Shown: positions 1 through 8,346 of the stretch, one piece after another
How the letters are laid out: each line of letters begins with the position of its first letter
Numbering within the stretch: the stretch's first letter is position 1
NCBI RefSeq assembly: GCF_900143625.1
Contig: NZ_FRFF01000049.1
Span: 38,095-102,094, forward strand
Source of the DNA: Nocardiopsis sp. JB363
GTDB lineage: Bacteria > Actinomycetota > Actinomycetes > Streptosporangiales > Streptosporangiaceae
DNA length: 64,000 nt
Direction of reading: 5' to 3'
Program-made: the position numbers and the translations under genes
The notes under the pieces: generated by a model
What the model was told of the DNA's origin: nothing
The model's input: only the letters and a program-made list of their open reading frames with translations
The model's database searches: none

Positions 1-283
1 CGCTCACGTTGTCCCGCAGCTCCCACATGAGGGGGAAGAGCCGCCGAACGTCCACCAGTTCGATCTCCATGTCCTCGGCCAGTACCGCCAGCGCGTCGCT
101 CGCCCTGTGCCGGGTGATCCTGCCGCCCAGGCAAAGTCCTCTGACCGCCGAGAACACCTCCATCGGCAGATGTTGCGGGGCGGCCCAGGCATCGTCATCG
201 GACAATGCCGCACGCGCGCGTTCCCCGGGCTCTCCGTCGAAGACCAGCGCGTTGACGAGGACACTCGCGTCGATGACGAACAC
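1..283 (-). CDS. vapC: VapC-family PIN-domain toxin (3' end cut by window edge)
   Basis: Reading leftward from a GTG at 283, the frame gives 94 residues beginning FVIDASVLVNAL, the N-terminus of a PIN-domain ribonuclease. The first conserved acidic residue (D5) and the second (E42 in LPMEVF) are visible; the third and fourth lie beyond the window edge. The GTG shares one base with the TAG stop of the upstream antitoxin, so the pair should be translationally coupled. VapC toxins are Mg-dependent RNases held inactive by their cognate VapB. The family call is secure; the target RNA cannot be read from sequence. Confidence 0.88.
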   Translation of the reverse strand, partial: MFVIDASVLVNALVFDGEPGERARAALSDDDAWAAPQHLPMEVFSAVRGLCLGGRITRHRASDALAVLAEDMEIELVDVRRLFPLMWELRDNVS

Positions 284-555
284 TAGCCATCTTCCGTTTC
301 ACCCCGGAGCCCGAAGCGGGCCATGCGTTCTTCGCGTTCGCGACGAATGATGTCGGCCGCGGAGGCCTCTCCGTCGTTCGCCCCGTCCGAGCGTCCCTCG
401 AAGCGCCGTAGCGCCTCCGCGTTGCGGGACCGACGGGCCTCCGCCCTGACCAGTTCGAGCAGGAAACCCTGGAGCGACTGCCCCTTCTCACCGGCCCTGC
501 GCACCAACACGTCTCTGACCTCGGGTTCGACATCTCTGATCTGCAAAGCAACCAT
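283..555 (-). CDS. vapB: VapB-like antitoxin (ribbon-helix-helix type)
   Basis: This 90-residue protein starts MVALQIRDVEPEVRDVL, a beta strand followed by helices as in CopG/Arc-type ribbon-helix-helix antitoxins. The C-terminal half is charged (REREERMARFG) and probably wraps the toxin. It is the first gene of a two-gene operon with the PIN toxin, with a one-base stop/start overlap. Its ATG lies inside a palindrome (554-574) and directly behind a good -10 box, so transcription is probably leaderless and self-repressed. Reading it as an antitoxin rests on position, size and fold-like sequence. Confidence 0.85.
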   Translation of the reverse strand: MVALQIRDVEPEVRDVLVRRAGEKGQSLQGFLLELVRAEARRSRNAEALRRFEGRSDGANDGEASAADIIRREREERMARFGLRGETEDG

Positions 556-591
556 GCATGCATTTTACATGCATCGAAATCCGGGTGTCCA
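554..591 (-). promoter_or_regulatory. vapBC promoter with embedded operator
   Basis: On the minus strand a -35-like TGGACA (591-586) is followed after 18 nt by TAAAAT (567-562), then 6 nt, then the vapB ATG at 555. The inverted repeat ATGCATG (554-560) / CATGCAT (568-574) covers the -10 box and start codon. This suits autorepression by the VapBC complex and a leaderless mRNA. The boxes are seen directly; occupancy is inferred. Confidence 0.65.
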
Positions 592-673
592 GTACACGGG
601 GTCGGGGCAAGGTGAGTACCGCGAGGGCACCTTCCCTGTGCTGCCTCGCGCACCCCCTACGGACGGAGCCCCC

Positions 674-2323
674 ATGACCGACGACCTCGACGATGCCCTC
701 TGGTGGCGTACCGCGGCCATCTACCAGGTCTACGTGCGCAGTTTCGCCGACGGCGACGGTGACGGTGTCGGCGACGTCGCCGGGCTGCGCGCCCGCCTGC
801 CCTACCTGCGGGACCTGGGCGTGGACGCGGTGTGGCTCAATCCCTGGTACGTGTCACCGATGGCGGACGGCGGATACGACGTCGCCGACTTCCGCGACAT
901 CGACCCCGTGCTCGGCACCCTGGAGGAGGGCCGGGCCTTCATCGAGGAAGCCCACACGCACGGCATTCGAGTCGTCCTCGACATCGTGCCCAACCACGTC
1001 TCCGACCGGCACGAGTGGTTCCGGCGGGCGCTGGCCGCCGGTCCGGGCGCGCCCGAACGGGAGTTGTTCCTGTTCCGTGACGGTCGGGGACCGGGTGGGG
1101 ACGAGCCGCCCAACAACTGGATCGCCGACTTCGGCGGCCCTGCCTGGACCCGGACCACGGACCCGGACGGGACCCCCGGACAGTGGTATCTGCACCTGTT
1201 CGCCCCCGAGCAGCCGGATCTGAACTGGGAGCATCCTCGGGTCCACGAGGAGTTCCGGTCGATCCTGCGGTTCTGGTTCGATCGGGGCGTGGACGGGTTC
1301 CGCATCGACGTGGCGCACGGGCTGGTGAAGGATCCCGCGCTGCCCGACTTCGAACGCCATTCGCGGGATCCGTACCTGGCCGCGGACGGCCACACGCACC
1401 CCTACGCCGACCTCGACGAGGTCCACGAGATCTATCGGGACTGGCGCCGGGTGGCCGACTCCTACGACCCACCCCGGGTCTTCGTGGCCGAGGCGTGGGT
1501 GACCACACCGGAACGACTCGCCCGCTACCTGCGACCCGATGAGCTGCACACCGCGTTCAACTTCCACTACCTCCAGGCGCCGTGGACCGCCGAGGGCATG
1601 CGCGAGTCCATCGACGAGTCCTTCGCCGCGCTCGGCTCGGTGGGCGCGCCGGTGACCTGGGTACTGTCCAACCACGATGTGGTGCGGCACGTGTCACGGT
1701 TCGGTCGGCCCGACCACGCCCAGCACAAGGCGCTCTCGGAGCTGCGGGACGAACCGTTCGATCTGGCGTTGGGTACCCGACGTGCCCGAGCGGCGGCGCT
1801 GCTGTCCATGGCACTGCCGGGCAGCGTGTACCTGTACCAGGGCGAGGAGTTGGGGTTGTGGGAGGTCGAGGACCTGCCGCCGGAGGTGTTGCGGGACCCC
1901 ACCTGGGAGCACTCGGGGTACACGGATCCGGGACGGGACGGTTGCCGGGTACCGCTGCCGTGGTCCGGGCAGGAGCCCCCCTTCGGGTTCGGTGACGGCG
2001 CCGAGCCGTGGCTGCCCCAGCCCGCGGGGTGGGCGACGCTGACCGCCGAGCGTTCCGCCCGGGACCCGGGGTCGATGCTCACGCTCTACCGGCACGCGCT
2101 GCGCCTGCGCCGAGCAGAACCGGGTCTGACCGGCGAGGCCATGGTCTGGGTGGACATGGGCGAGGAAGTGCTGGCCTTCGACCGCGAGGGCGTGCGCTGC
2201 GTGGTCAACTTCGGCGCGGAGCCGGTGGATTCGCCCGAGGGAGCGGAGGTGCTGTTGGCCAGTGGCGAGGTGGTCGACGGACGGCTGCCCCGCGACACGG
2301 CCGTCTGGCTACGCCTGCCTTAG
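674..2323 (+). CDS. GH13 alpha-glucosidase / oligo-1,6-glucosidase-like
   Basis: This 549-residue intracellular GH13 glycosidase starts at ATG 674 behind GGACGGAGC; the frame stays open upstream but that part is non-coding. Conserved regions appear in order: DIVPNH (103-108), GFRIDVAHG with nucleophile D212, FVAEAW with acid/base E273, and LSNHD with transition-state Asp D335. There is no signal peptide. The N-terminus (WWRTAAIYQVYVRSFAD) and the length fit the alpha-glucosidase/oligo-1,6-glucosidase subgroup that hydrolyses short maltooligosaccharides. Trehalose synthase is less likely because the usual C-terminal part is missing. No sugar transporter lies nearby, so the exact substrate is open. 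Confidence 0.9.
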   Translation: MTDDLDDALWWRTAAIYQVYVRSFADGDGDGVGDVAGLRARLPYLRDLGVDAVWLNPWYVSPMADGGYDVADFRDIDPVLGTLEEGRAFIEEAHTHGIRVVLDIVPNHVSDRHEWFRRALAAGPGAPERELFLFRDGRGPGGDEPPNNWIADFGGPAWTRTTDPDGTPGQWYLHLFAPEQPDLNWEHPRVHEEFRSILRFWFDRGVDGFRIDVAHGLVKDPALPDFERHSRDPYLAADGHTHPYADLDEVHEIYRDWRRVADSYDPPRVFVAEAWVTTPERLARYLRPDELHTAFNFHYLQAPWTAEGMRESIDESFAALGSVGAPVTWVLSNHDVVRHVSRFGRPDHAQHKALSELRDEPFDLALGTRRARAAALLSMALPGSVYLYQGEELGLWEVEDLPPEVLRDPTWEHSGYTDPGRDGCRVPLPWSGQEPPFGFGDGAEPWLPQPAGWATLTAERSARDPGSMLTLYRHALRLRRAEPGLTGEAMVWVDMGEEVLAFDREGVRCVVNFGAEPVDSPEGAEVLLASGEVVDGRLPRDTAVWLRLP

Positions 2324-2355
2324 GTGTACTGACCGGGCCTCGGGGCACCCGTCGA

Positions 2356-3123
2356 TCAGGGCAGGGTGAGCACCACGGGCCCGTCCTCGGTGACGGCGAC
2401 GGTGTGCTCGCAGTGGGCGGCGCGGGTGCCGTCGTCGCTGAGCACCGTCCATCCGTCGTCGGCGTGCGCGTAGCCGTCCGAACCCCCGCGCACCAGCATG
2501 GGCTCGATGGCGATGGTCAGGCCCGGGCGCAGTTTCAGGCCCCGTCCGGGACGGGCGTCGTTGGGCACGTCGGGGGCCTCGTGCATGGTGCGGCCGATGC
2601 CGTGTCCACCGTGGTCGGCGGTGAGCCCGTAGCCGGCGGCGCGCGCGTCCCGGGCGATGGCGTGCCCGACGTCGCCCAGGAAGTCACCCGGCCGGGCCGC
2701 GGCGACGCCTCGGGCCAGGGCGGCCTCCGTGTCCTCGATCAACGCCAAATCGGCGGGGTCGGCCGCACCCACCACGAAGCTGATCGCGGCGTCGGCGGAC
2801 CATCCGCTCAGCCGCGCGCCACAGTCCACGCTCACCAGGTCGCCATCGACCAACCGCCGGGTGGAGGGGACGCCGTGGACGATCTCGTCGTTGACGCTCA
2901 CGCAGGTCACCCCGGGGAAGGGCATCGGCGCCCAGGCCGGGTGGTAGCCGAGGAAGAGCGGATCGGCGCCGGCCTCGGCGATGACCTTCGCGGCGACACG
3001 GTCCAGGTCGGCGGTGGTGCGTCCGGGTGCGGCGGCCTCGCGGGCGGCCTCCAGCGCGCGGGCGACCACACGTCCGGCTTCGCGCATGAGGGCGATCTCG
3101 TCGGGGGTCTTCAGTTCGACCAT
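2356..3123 (-). CDS. map: Type I methionine aminopeptidase
   Basis: At 255 residues, this enzyme removes initiator methionine from nascent proteins. All five metal ligands of the MetAP fold can be placed: D100 (VSVDCG), D111 (SADAAI), H174 (GHGIG), E207 (AIEPM) and E239 (CEHTV). The length matches bacterial type I enzymes without an SH3-like N-terminal extension. It is a stand-alone gene, not next to secY/infA, so it is probably a second copy in the genome. It is divergent from a small XRE regulator. A perfect 12-bp palindrome sits over its probable -10 (TATAGA, 3155-3150), so that regulator may control it. Confidence 0.95.
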   Translation of the reverse strand: MVELKTPDEIALMREAGRVVARALEAAREAAAPGRTTADLDRVAAKVIAEAGADPLFLGYHPAWAPMPFPGVTCVSVNDEIVHGVPSTRRLVDGDLVSVDCGARLSGWSADAAISFVVGAADPADLALIEDTEAALARGVAAARPGDFLGDVGHAIARDARAAGYGLTADHGGHGIGRTMHEAPDVPNDARPGRGLKLRPGLTIAIEPMLVRGGSDGYAHADDGWTVLSDDGTRAAHCEHTVAVTEDGPVVLTLP

Positions 3124-3149
3124 GGGTCGGCACGCCTTTCCATCGAATT

Positions 3150-3165
3150 TCTATACCGGTATAAC
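3150..3165. promoter_or_regulatory. Palindromic operator candidate between map and XRE gene
   Basis: TATACCGGTATA (3152-3163) is a perfect 12-bp palindrome in the divergent intergenic region. It overlaps the likely map -10 box on the minus strand and lies about 50 bp upstream of the regulator's own leaderless -10 (TAGACT, 3204-3209). A dimeric HTH protein is the natural candidate to bind it; the neighbouring XRE protein is the simplest guess. Confidence 0.55.
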
Positions 3166-3215
3166 TATGCCACACACCTCGGAGTCCCCGAAGACCTCCG
3201 GGTTAGACTCGCCCC

Positions 3216-3509
3216 ATGGTTCGTGAACCGCTGACCGAAGAGCAGATCGAGCGAGGCCGTGTCCTGGGCGCCATGCTGCGGGCGGCCCGGGCGCAGCGCA
3301 CCATGGTGGACGTCGCCCGCCATGCCGGGATCTCCGTGGAGACCCTGCGCAAGATCGAGGGCGGGCGCATCCCCACCCCCGCCTTCTTCACCGTCGCGGC
3401 CGTCGCCGCGACCCTGGACCTGTCCCTGGACGATCTCCTGCGGCGCACGGACGAGGCCGCAACCCCCGGTCCCTCCCCCACCGCCCCGCTGCGCGACATC
3501 GCCGTCTGA
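3216..3509 (+). CDS. Small XRE-family HTH transcriptional regulator
   Basis: This 97-residue protein carries a Cro/C1-type helix-turn-helix at about 17-70 (VARHAGISVETLRKIEGGR is the recognition region) and a short Pro-rich tail. It has no ligand-binding or peptidase domain. The ATG at 3216 follows the -10-like TAGACT by 6 nt with no Shine-Dalgarno, so the mRNA is probably leaderless. It is divergent from map with a shared palindrome between them. Local regulation of map and of itself is inferred. Confidence 0.85.
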   Translation: MVREPLTEEQIERGRVLGAMLRAARAQRTMVDVARHAGISVETLRKIEGGRIPTPAFFTVAAVAATLDLSLDDLLRRTDEAATPGPSPTAPLRDIAV

Positions 3510-3515
3510 AGACCC

Positions 3516-4424
3516 TCACCCCTGCCCGGTCCGCGACGACCCCCGGCCCAGTTCCGCCACCAGCCGGTCCGCCAGCGGCGAGACCGGCTCGGTCGCCCTG
3601 AGCGCGGCCTCCCGCACCCCTTCGGTCAGGCACCAGTCCCACCACCGGTCCAGGGAAGCGGCGTCCGGCTCCCGCCCGGGCCCCGGCACCGTCAGCACCG
3701 GCCAGTCCCAGGCCCTCCCCTGGGCCGCGACCTTCGCCCCTGCGACCACCGGGTCCACCGCCAGTGCGGGCACACCGTTGCGCAGGGCCAGAACGAGACC
3801 GTGCAGGCGGGTCGTCACCACCAGGTCGGTGCGGCGCACCAAGGCGTCGAACTGGGCGGGGTCGGCGCAGTGTTCCCAGTCCGTGCTGTCGAGCCTGGTG
3901 TCCAGGGGCAGGCGAGCGCAGTCCTTGGTGACCAACCACCCGCCGAGGGCCCCGTGGATCCGCTCGTGAGCTCCGCTCGCGCCGTATTCGGGCTGCCCCG
4001 GCGCGGCGCACACCCCGACCACCGGAAGCGGACGCCCCGGCGGCGCCCCGTGCGCCAGGTCGCGCTGGGATGGCGACCCCGTCCCGTCCCGGGGCAGGAC
4101 CGCGTGGAACCCCAGGTACGCGGGGTCCTGGGGGCCCACCACGGAGACCCCCACGGCCACTCGTCGGCAGTGGGGAAAGCGCCGATGCAGCTCACGTGGC
4201 TGTTCGCCGCCGAGCGGCCCGCAGACGAAGACCAGATCGGAGTAGTCACGGCCCTGCGCTTCGTCCAGGTCGAGTCCTTCGGGCCTGAAGACGGGGCTCC
4301 ACGCCACATCGTGGGCTATTCCGGCCGACCGCAGCGCCGCGCACACCGTCTCGGCCGCGCCGACGTCGCCCGCCGTGGCCTCCCCGTGCAGGAAGGAGAA
4401 CCAGCCCGTCACCAGCACACGCAC
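3516..4424 (-). CDS. Polysaccharide pyruvyl transferase family protein
   Basis: The protein has 302 residues from a GTG at 4424, preceded by the purine-rich stretch GGGGGAGGGG; the frame runs open further upstream but without coding character. It begins VRVLVTGWFSFLHGEATAGD. It contains the family hallmarks: an N-terminal nucleotide-sugar-like fold and TDLVVTTRLHGLVLALRNGVPALAVD, the conserved R-L-H block of the CsaB/WcaK pyruvyltransferase superfamily. Known members move pyruvate from PEP to cell-surface glycans. Here the donor and acceptor are unknown, and no glycan biosynthesis genes are adjacent. It converges with the XRE gene, 6 bp away. Confidence 0.75.
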   Translation of the reverse strand: MRVLVTGWFSFLHGEATAGDVGAAETVCAALRSAGIAHDVAWSPVFRPEGLDLDEAQGRDYSDLVFVCGPLGGEQPRELHRRFPHCRRVAVGVSVVGPQDPAYLGFHAVLPRDGTGSPSQRDLAHGAPPGRPLPVVGVCAAPGQPEYGASGAHERIHGALGGWLVTKDCARLPLDTRLDSTDWEHCADPAQFDALVRRTDLVVTTRLHGLVLALRNGVPALAVDPVVAGAKVAAQGRAWDWPVLTVPGPGREPDAASLDRWWDWCLTEGVREAALRATEPVSPLADRLVAELGRGSSRTGQG

Positions 4425-4675
4425 GGCTGTCCCCTCCCCCGCTTCGATCGTCGCTCCATGGCCCTCCCCCGTCCCACACGTTCCCTCACCGCCCGTGGTG
4501 GGCGGATGATTTCCGGATCCGAGAAGCCGCAAACAGGACATCGGAAACACTCGACGACCTACTACCTTGGGATTCATCGCACCCACGTCCGGGCGTGTTC
4601 GGTCCGCCGGTCTCCGTGCCGGTGGTAGTCACGTGGGGACGCGGGTGCGCGTCGACGAAGACACAGGGGGAGCAG

Positions 4676-6649
4676 ATGAGCGAACAGGCACCGCTGAAAC
4701 CGAACGAAGCCGAACTGCGCGGCCTGTTGGACGGACGCTGGGCCAACGTGCGCGAGAAGGCCCGGGACGTCATCCAGGGCGAGGAGTTCGCCCCGGTGCA
4801 CGGCCTGTCCATGGAGGAACACCGCGCCCGGACCCTCAAGCAGCTCCTGGCGCTGGCCGGGACCGGCATGCCCTCCTACGGTTTCCCGAAGTCCGTCGGT
4901 GGAACCGACGACATCGGCGCCTCCGTGGTCGCGTTCGAGATGCTCGTCGCCGACATGTCCCTCATGGTCAAGATGGGTGTGCAGTTCGGGCTGTTCGGTG
5001 GGGCGATCAGTGCCCTGGGCACCGACGATCACCACCGGCGCTACCTGCCGGGCGTCATGAGCGTGGAACTGCCCGGCTGTTTCGCGATGACCGAGACCGG
5101 TCACGGTTCCGACGTGCAGCGGTTGGGCACCACCGCCACCTACGATCCGGCCACCGAGGAGTTCGTGGTCCACACGCCCGACGAGTCGGCGCGCAAGGAC
5201 TACATCGGCAACGCCGCCAGGGACGGACGCATGGCCGTGGTCTTCGCCCAGCTGCGCACACCCGGCCCGGACGGTCCCGTCGAGCACGGGGTGCACGCCC
5301 TGATGGTGCCGATCCGCGACGAGAAGGGCGACCCGCTGCCCGGAATCACCGTCGAGGACTGCGGCCCCAAGGCGGGCCTCAACGGGGTCGACAACGGCCG
5401 GCTGTGGTTCGACCAGGTGCGGGTGCCGCGCACCGACCTGCTCAACCGGTACGGCGACGTCGCCGCGGACGGCACCTACTCCAGCCCGATCGAGAGCCCC
5501 AACCGTCGGTTCTTCACCATGTTGGGCACCCTCATCCGTGGTCGGATCAGCGTGGCCGGGGGCGCCGGCACCGCCACCAAGGCGGCGCTGGCCATCGCGA
5601 TCCGCTACTCCGACACCCGCCGCCAGTTCACCCGCCCCGCCACCGAGGACCGCCCCGAGCAGGAGGTGAAGATCCTCGACTACCTGGCGCAACAGCGCAA
5701 GCTGCTGCCGGCGCTGGCCCGCACCTACGCCCTGCACTTCGCCCAGGAGGAGCTGGTCACCCGACTGCACGAGCTCTCCCGCGACACCGAACGCGACGAG
5801 CACGCCCAGCGGGAACTGGAGTCGCGCGCGGCCGGTCTGAAGGCGATCTCGACCTGGCACGCCACCGCGACCATCCAGACCGCCCGCGAGGCGTGCGGTG
5901 GTTCGGGATACATGGAAGCGAACCGGATCCCGCAGCTCAAGGCGGACTCGGACATCTTCACCACCTTCGAGGGCGACAACACGGTCCTGTTGCAGCAGCT
6001 CGCCAAGGCGATGCTGACCAACTTCCAGGACAACTTCGGCGACCTGGACCACCTGGGGCTGGCCCGGTTCATGGCGGGCAAGGTGTTCGAGAACGTCATC
6101 GAGCGCACCGCCGCGATCCCGCTGATCGAACGGCTCATCGCCGCCGCCCCGGGCCGTAGCGACGAGGCGGGACTGTACAACCGGGGCTGGCACCTGGAAC
6201 TGTTCGAGGACCGGGAGAAGCACGTCCTCGAGAGCCTGGCCGCGCGTCTGCGCCGGTCCCGCAAGGACGGCAGCGACGCCTTCGACGTGTTCAACCAGGC
6301 CCAGGACCACGTTCTGGAGGCCGCGCGGGCGCACATGGACCGGGTGGTCCTGGAGGCGTTCGTGGCCGCCATCGACCGTTGCGGCGACAAGTCCACCGCC
6401 AAGCTCCTCAACCGGGTGTGCGACCTGTACGTGCTGTCGGTGATCGAGGACAACAACGGCTGGTTCCTGGAGCACGAGCGGCTCTCCACCGCGCGTTCCA
6501 AGGCGATCACCGCGGCCGTCAACGACCTGTGCCAGGGGCTGCGGCCCTACGCGGTCCAGCTGGTGGACGCGTTCGGTCTGCGCGACGAGTGGCTGGGCGC
6601 CCCGATCGCCCTGGGCGCCGAGCACCGCCGTCAGGGGGACCAGGACTGA
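4676..6649 (+). CDS. Acyl-CoA oxidase-like acyl-CoA dehydrogenase (long form)
   Basis: This 657-residue flavoprotein starts at ATG 4676 behind AGGGGGAG. It is about 270 residues longer than ordinary acyl-CoA dehydrogenases. The order is an N-terminal helical domain, a middle domain with FAMTETGHGSDV, the helical core, and the acyl-CoA-oxidase-type block SGYMEANRIPQLKADSD followed by FTTFEGDNTVLLQQ, which carries the catalytic Glu. The extra C-terminal domain corresponds to the ACOX family. It should introduce a trans-2 double bond into a fatty acyl-CoA, using O2 or ETF; sequence cannot decide. It is monocistronic, with a strong hairpin downstream. Confidence 0.85.
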   Translation: MSEQAPLKPNEAELRGLLDGRWANVREKARDVIQGEEFAPVHGLSMEEHRARTLKQLLALAGTGMPSYGFPKSVGGTDDIGASVVAFEMLVADMSLMVKMGVQFGLFGGAISALGTDDHHRRYLPGVMSVELPGCFAMTETGHGSDVQRLGTTATYDPATEEFVVHTPDESARKDYIGNAARDGRMAVVFAQLRTPGPDGPVEHGVHALMVPIRDEKGDPLPGITVEDCGPKAGLNGVDNGRLWFDQVRVPRTDLLNRYGDVAADGTYSSPIESPNRRFFTMLGTLIRGRISVAGGAGTATKAALAIAIRYSDTRRQFTRPATEDRPEQEVKILDYLAQQRKLLPALARTYALHFAQEELVTRLHELSRDTERDEHAQRELESRAAGLKAISTWHATATIQTAREACGGSGYMEANRIPQLKADSDIFTTFEGDNTVLLQQLAKAMLTNFQDNFGDLDHLGLARFMAGKVFENVIERTAAIPLIERLIAAAPGRSDEAGLYNRGWHLELFEDREKHVLESLAARLRRSRKDGSDAFDVFNQAQDHVLEAARAHMDRVVLEAFVAAIDRCGDKSTAKLLNRVCDLYVLSVIEDNNGWFLEHERLSTARSKAITAAVNDLCQGLRPYAVQLVDAFGLRDEWLGAPIALGAEHRRQGDQD

Positions 6650-6678
6650 CCCGCGCCGGACTCCCCGGCACGAACGCA

Positions 6679-6727
6679 CGGGCGTCCCATGACTCCAGGT
6701 CGAGACCTGGTGGCCGTGGGGCGCCCG
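6679..6727 (+). terminator. Long hairpin terminator after acyl-CoA oxidase gene
   Basis: An outer stem pairs 6679-6689 with 6717-6727 (CGGGCGTCCCA against TGGGGCGCCCG, one G-U). An inner perfect stem pairs CCAGGTC (6695-6701) with GACCTGG (6704-6710). It lies 30 bp after the stop, and no U-tract follows. Confidence 0.6.
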
Positions 6728-6762
6728 CCTCGTCTCTCCTCTTCCCCCGGATCGTCCATCGA

Positions 6763-6789
6763 CCTAACATGAATCACCTTCATGTTAGG
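6763..6789. promoter_or_regulatory. Perfect 11-bp inverted repeat, operator of MFS gene
   Basis: CCTAACATGAA (6763-6773) and TTCATGTTAGG (6779-6789) are exact reverse complements separated by TCACC. The left arm contains a -10-like TAACAT (6765-6770), so a bound repressor would block the promoter of the MFS gene that starts at 6800. The arm and spacer sizes suit a TetR or MarR dimer. Confidence 0.65.
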
Positions 6790-6799
6790 CAGGTCACAC

Positions 6800-8092
6800 G
6801 TGCGCACACCCCCCGCGCCCTCATCCCCCTCCTCGCCCGGGCAGCCCGTCCCCGCGGCCTTCGCCGAGCCCACCCGCCCCGTCCGAGCCCTGTGGGTGGC
6901 CGGGATCAGCCTGGCCAACCTCGGCATGTGGATGGCGTTCTTCGGTCCCCTCCAGGTGCTGTTGCCCGAACAGATCGACCGGATCGTCCCCACCGACAAG
7001 GAGACAGTCCTGGCGTGGGTGACCGGGGTGGGCGCCGCCATGGCCCTCATCGCCACACCTGTGGCCGGCGCCCTGTCGGACCGCACCACGGGCCGGTTGG
7101 GGCGCCGACGCCCCTGGGTGCTGGCCGGTGCGACGCTCGGCGGCGCGGGGTTGGTGGTGCTCGGCACCCAGGACACCGTCTGGGGCGTCCTTGTGGGCTG
7201 GTCCTTCGTGCAGACCGCGCTGTCCTGTCTGAACGCCACCCTGCTCGCCGCGGTCCCCGACCACGTGCCCCGAAGCCAGCGCGGGGCGGTCTCCGGGTGG
7301 ATCGGCATCCCCCAGTCCGCCGGTGTGGTCGCCGCCGTGGTGCTGGTGACCATGGTGGTCACCGAGATCGCTCCCGGCTACACGCTCATCGGGGTGCTCA
7401 CCCTGGGACTCGCCCTGCCGTTCGCGCTGCTCGCACCGGATCCGCCACTGCCACGCGCGGCACGCCCGCCCTGGCGTGGCCTGCTGCGCGGGCTGTGGGT
7501 CTCGCCCCGCCGGTACCCGGACTTCGGGTGGGCGTTCCTCACCCGGTTCCTCATCGGTACCGGCAACGCCATGTTCATCCTGTACCTGCTGTACTTCCTG
7601 CGCGACGCCGTGGGCTACGAGGAACTCTTCCCCGGGTCGGACGCCACCGACGGTCTGTTGACGCTGATCCTGGTGTACACGGCGGCGGTGGTGGCCACCA
7701 CCGTGGTGGCGGGCCTGATCTCCGACCGGATCGGCCGACGACGCGTCATGGTCGCCTTCGCGGGCGTGGTGATGGGCGTACCGGCGTTCATGGTGGCCCT
7801 CTCCCCCACCTGGCCGACCCTGTTGGTGTGCGCGGTGGTGCTGGGCGTGGGCTTCGGGGTGTTCCTGTCGGTGGACAACGCCCTGGTCACCGAGGTGTTG
7901 CCGAGCGCCGAGGGGCGTGCCAAGGACCTGGGGATCGTCAACATCGCCAGTTCCGGCCCGCAGGTGATCGCCCCGGCGCTCGCCGGCCCGATCGTGGTGC
8001 ACCTGGGCGGCTACCCGGTGCTGTACACCGTGTGCGGCCTGGTCTCCCTGCTCGGCGCCGTCGTCGTATGGAAGATCAAGGGCGTGCGCTGA
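6800..8092 (+). CDS. MFS transporter, 12-helix
   Basis: The protein has 430 residues from GTG 6800, preceded by GGCAGG at 6-nt spacing. The in-frame ATG at 6782 lies inside the operator and has no ribosome-binding site, so I prefer the GTG. Twelve hydrophobic segments are visible. The cytoplasmic loop motif SDRTTGRLGRRRPW follows helix 2, with a second copy SDRIGRRRVM in the C-terminal half. These are major-facilitator signatures resembling the sugar/glycoside-type branch. Substrate unknown. The strong operator upstream suggests an inducible exporter or importer; no regulator gene is adjacent. Confidence 0.85.
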   Translation: MRTPPAPSSPSSPGQPVPAAFAEPTRPVRALWVAGISLANLGMWMAFFGPLQVLLPEQIDRIVPTDKETVLAWVTGVGAAMALIATPVAGALSDRTTGRLGRRRPWVLAGATLGGAGLVVLGTQDTVWGVLVGWSFVQTALSCLNATLLAAVPDHVPRSQRGAVSGWIGIPQSAGVVAAVVLVTMVVTEIAPGYTLIGVLTLGLALPFALLAPDPPLPRAARPPWRGLLRGLWVSPRRYPDFGWAFLTRFLIGTGNAMFILYLLYFLRDAVGYEELFPGSDATDGLLTLILVYTAAVVATTVVAGLISDRIGRRRVMVAFAGVVMGVPAFMVALSPTWPTLLVCAVVLGVGFGVFLSVDNALVTEVLPSAEGRAKDLGIVNIASSGPQVIAPALAGPIVVHLGGYPVLYTVCGLVSLLGAVVVWKIKGVR

Positions 8093-8098
8093 CCCGTC

Positions 8099-8125
8099 CC
8101 GGCCGCCCCCGGCGCGGGCGGCCGG
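8099..8125. terminator. Bidirectional terminator hairpin
   Basis: CCGGCCGCC (8099-8107) pairs with GGCGGCCGG (8117-8125) around a 9-nt loop. It sits between the convergent MFS and small membrane protein genes. Confidence 0.6.
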
Positions 8126-8138
8126 TCGGGCAAGCGGA

Positions 8139-8324
8139 TCAGCGGGCCCAGCGCAGGCAGAGGTAGGTGATGACGAAGAACAGTCCTCCGAACAACACCC
8201 CGTAGGCCGATGCCTGGAGCCAGGTGTCGCCCATCAGGGCGCGCAGCGGGACCAGGACGACGGCGGAGATCATCGCCGGGCCGGCCGCGTTCAGCAGCGG
8301 CCGACGGGTGAGTTCGGGGGACAT
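8139..8324 (-). CDS. Small two-helix membrane protein
   Basis: The 61-residue product starts at an ATG preceded by AAGGAG with 6-nt spacing, an excellent ribosome-binding site. It has two hydrophobic segments (about 14-30 and 38-57) and no recognisable family. It lies 22 bp downstream of the hypothetical gene at 8347-8916 on the same strand, so the two are probably co-transcribed. Confidence 0.65.
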   Translation of the reverse strand: MSPELTRRPLLNAAGPAMISAVVLVPLRALMGDTWLQASAYGVLFGGLFFVITYLCLRWAR

Positions 8325-8346
8325 ATGCAGCTCCTTCGCGCCGGCT

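Noticed and set aside
4574..6679. 701-codon open frame opposite the acyl-CoA oxidase gene
   Set aside because: Its codon bias mirrors the real gene on the other strand; the product is Val/Gly/His/Arg-rich with no family features.
6782..6799. ATG 6782 as MFS start
   Set aside because: It lies inside the operator palindrome without a Shine-Dalgarno; GTG 6800 has GGCAGG at good spacing.
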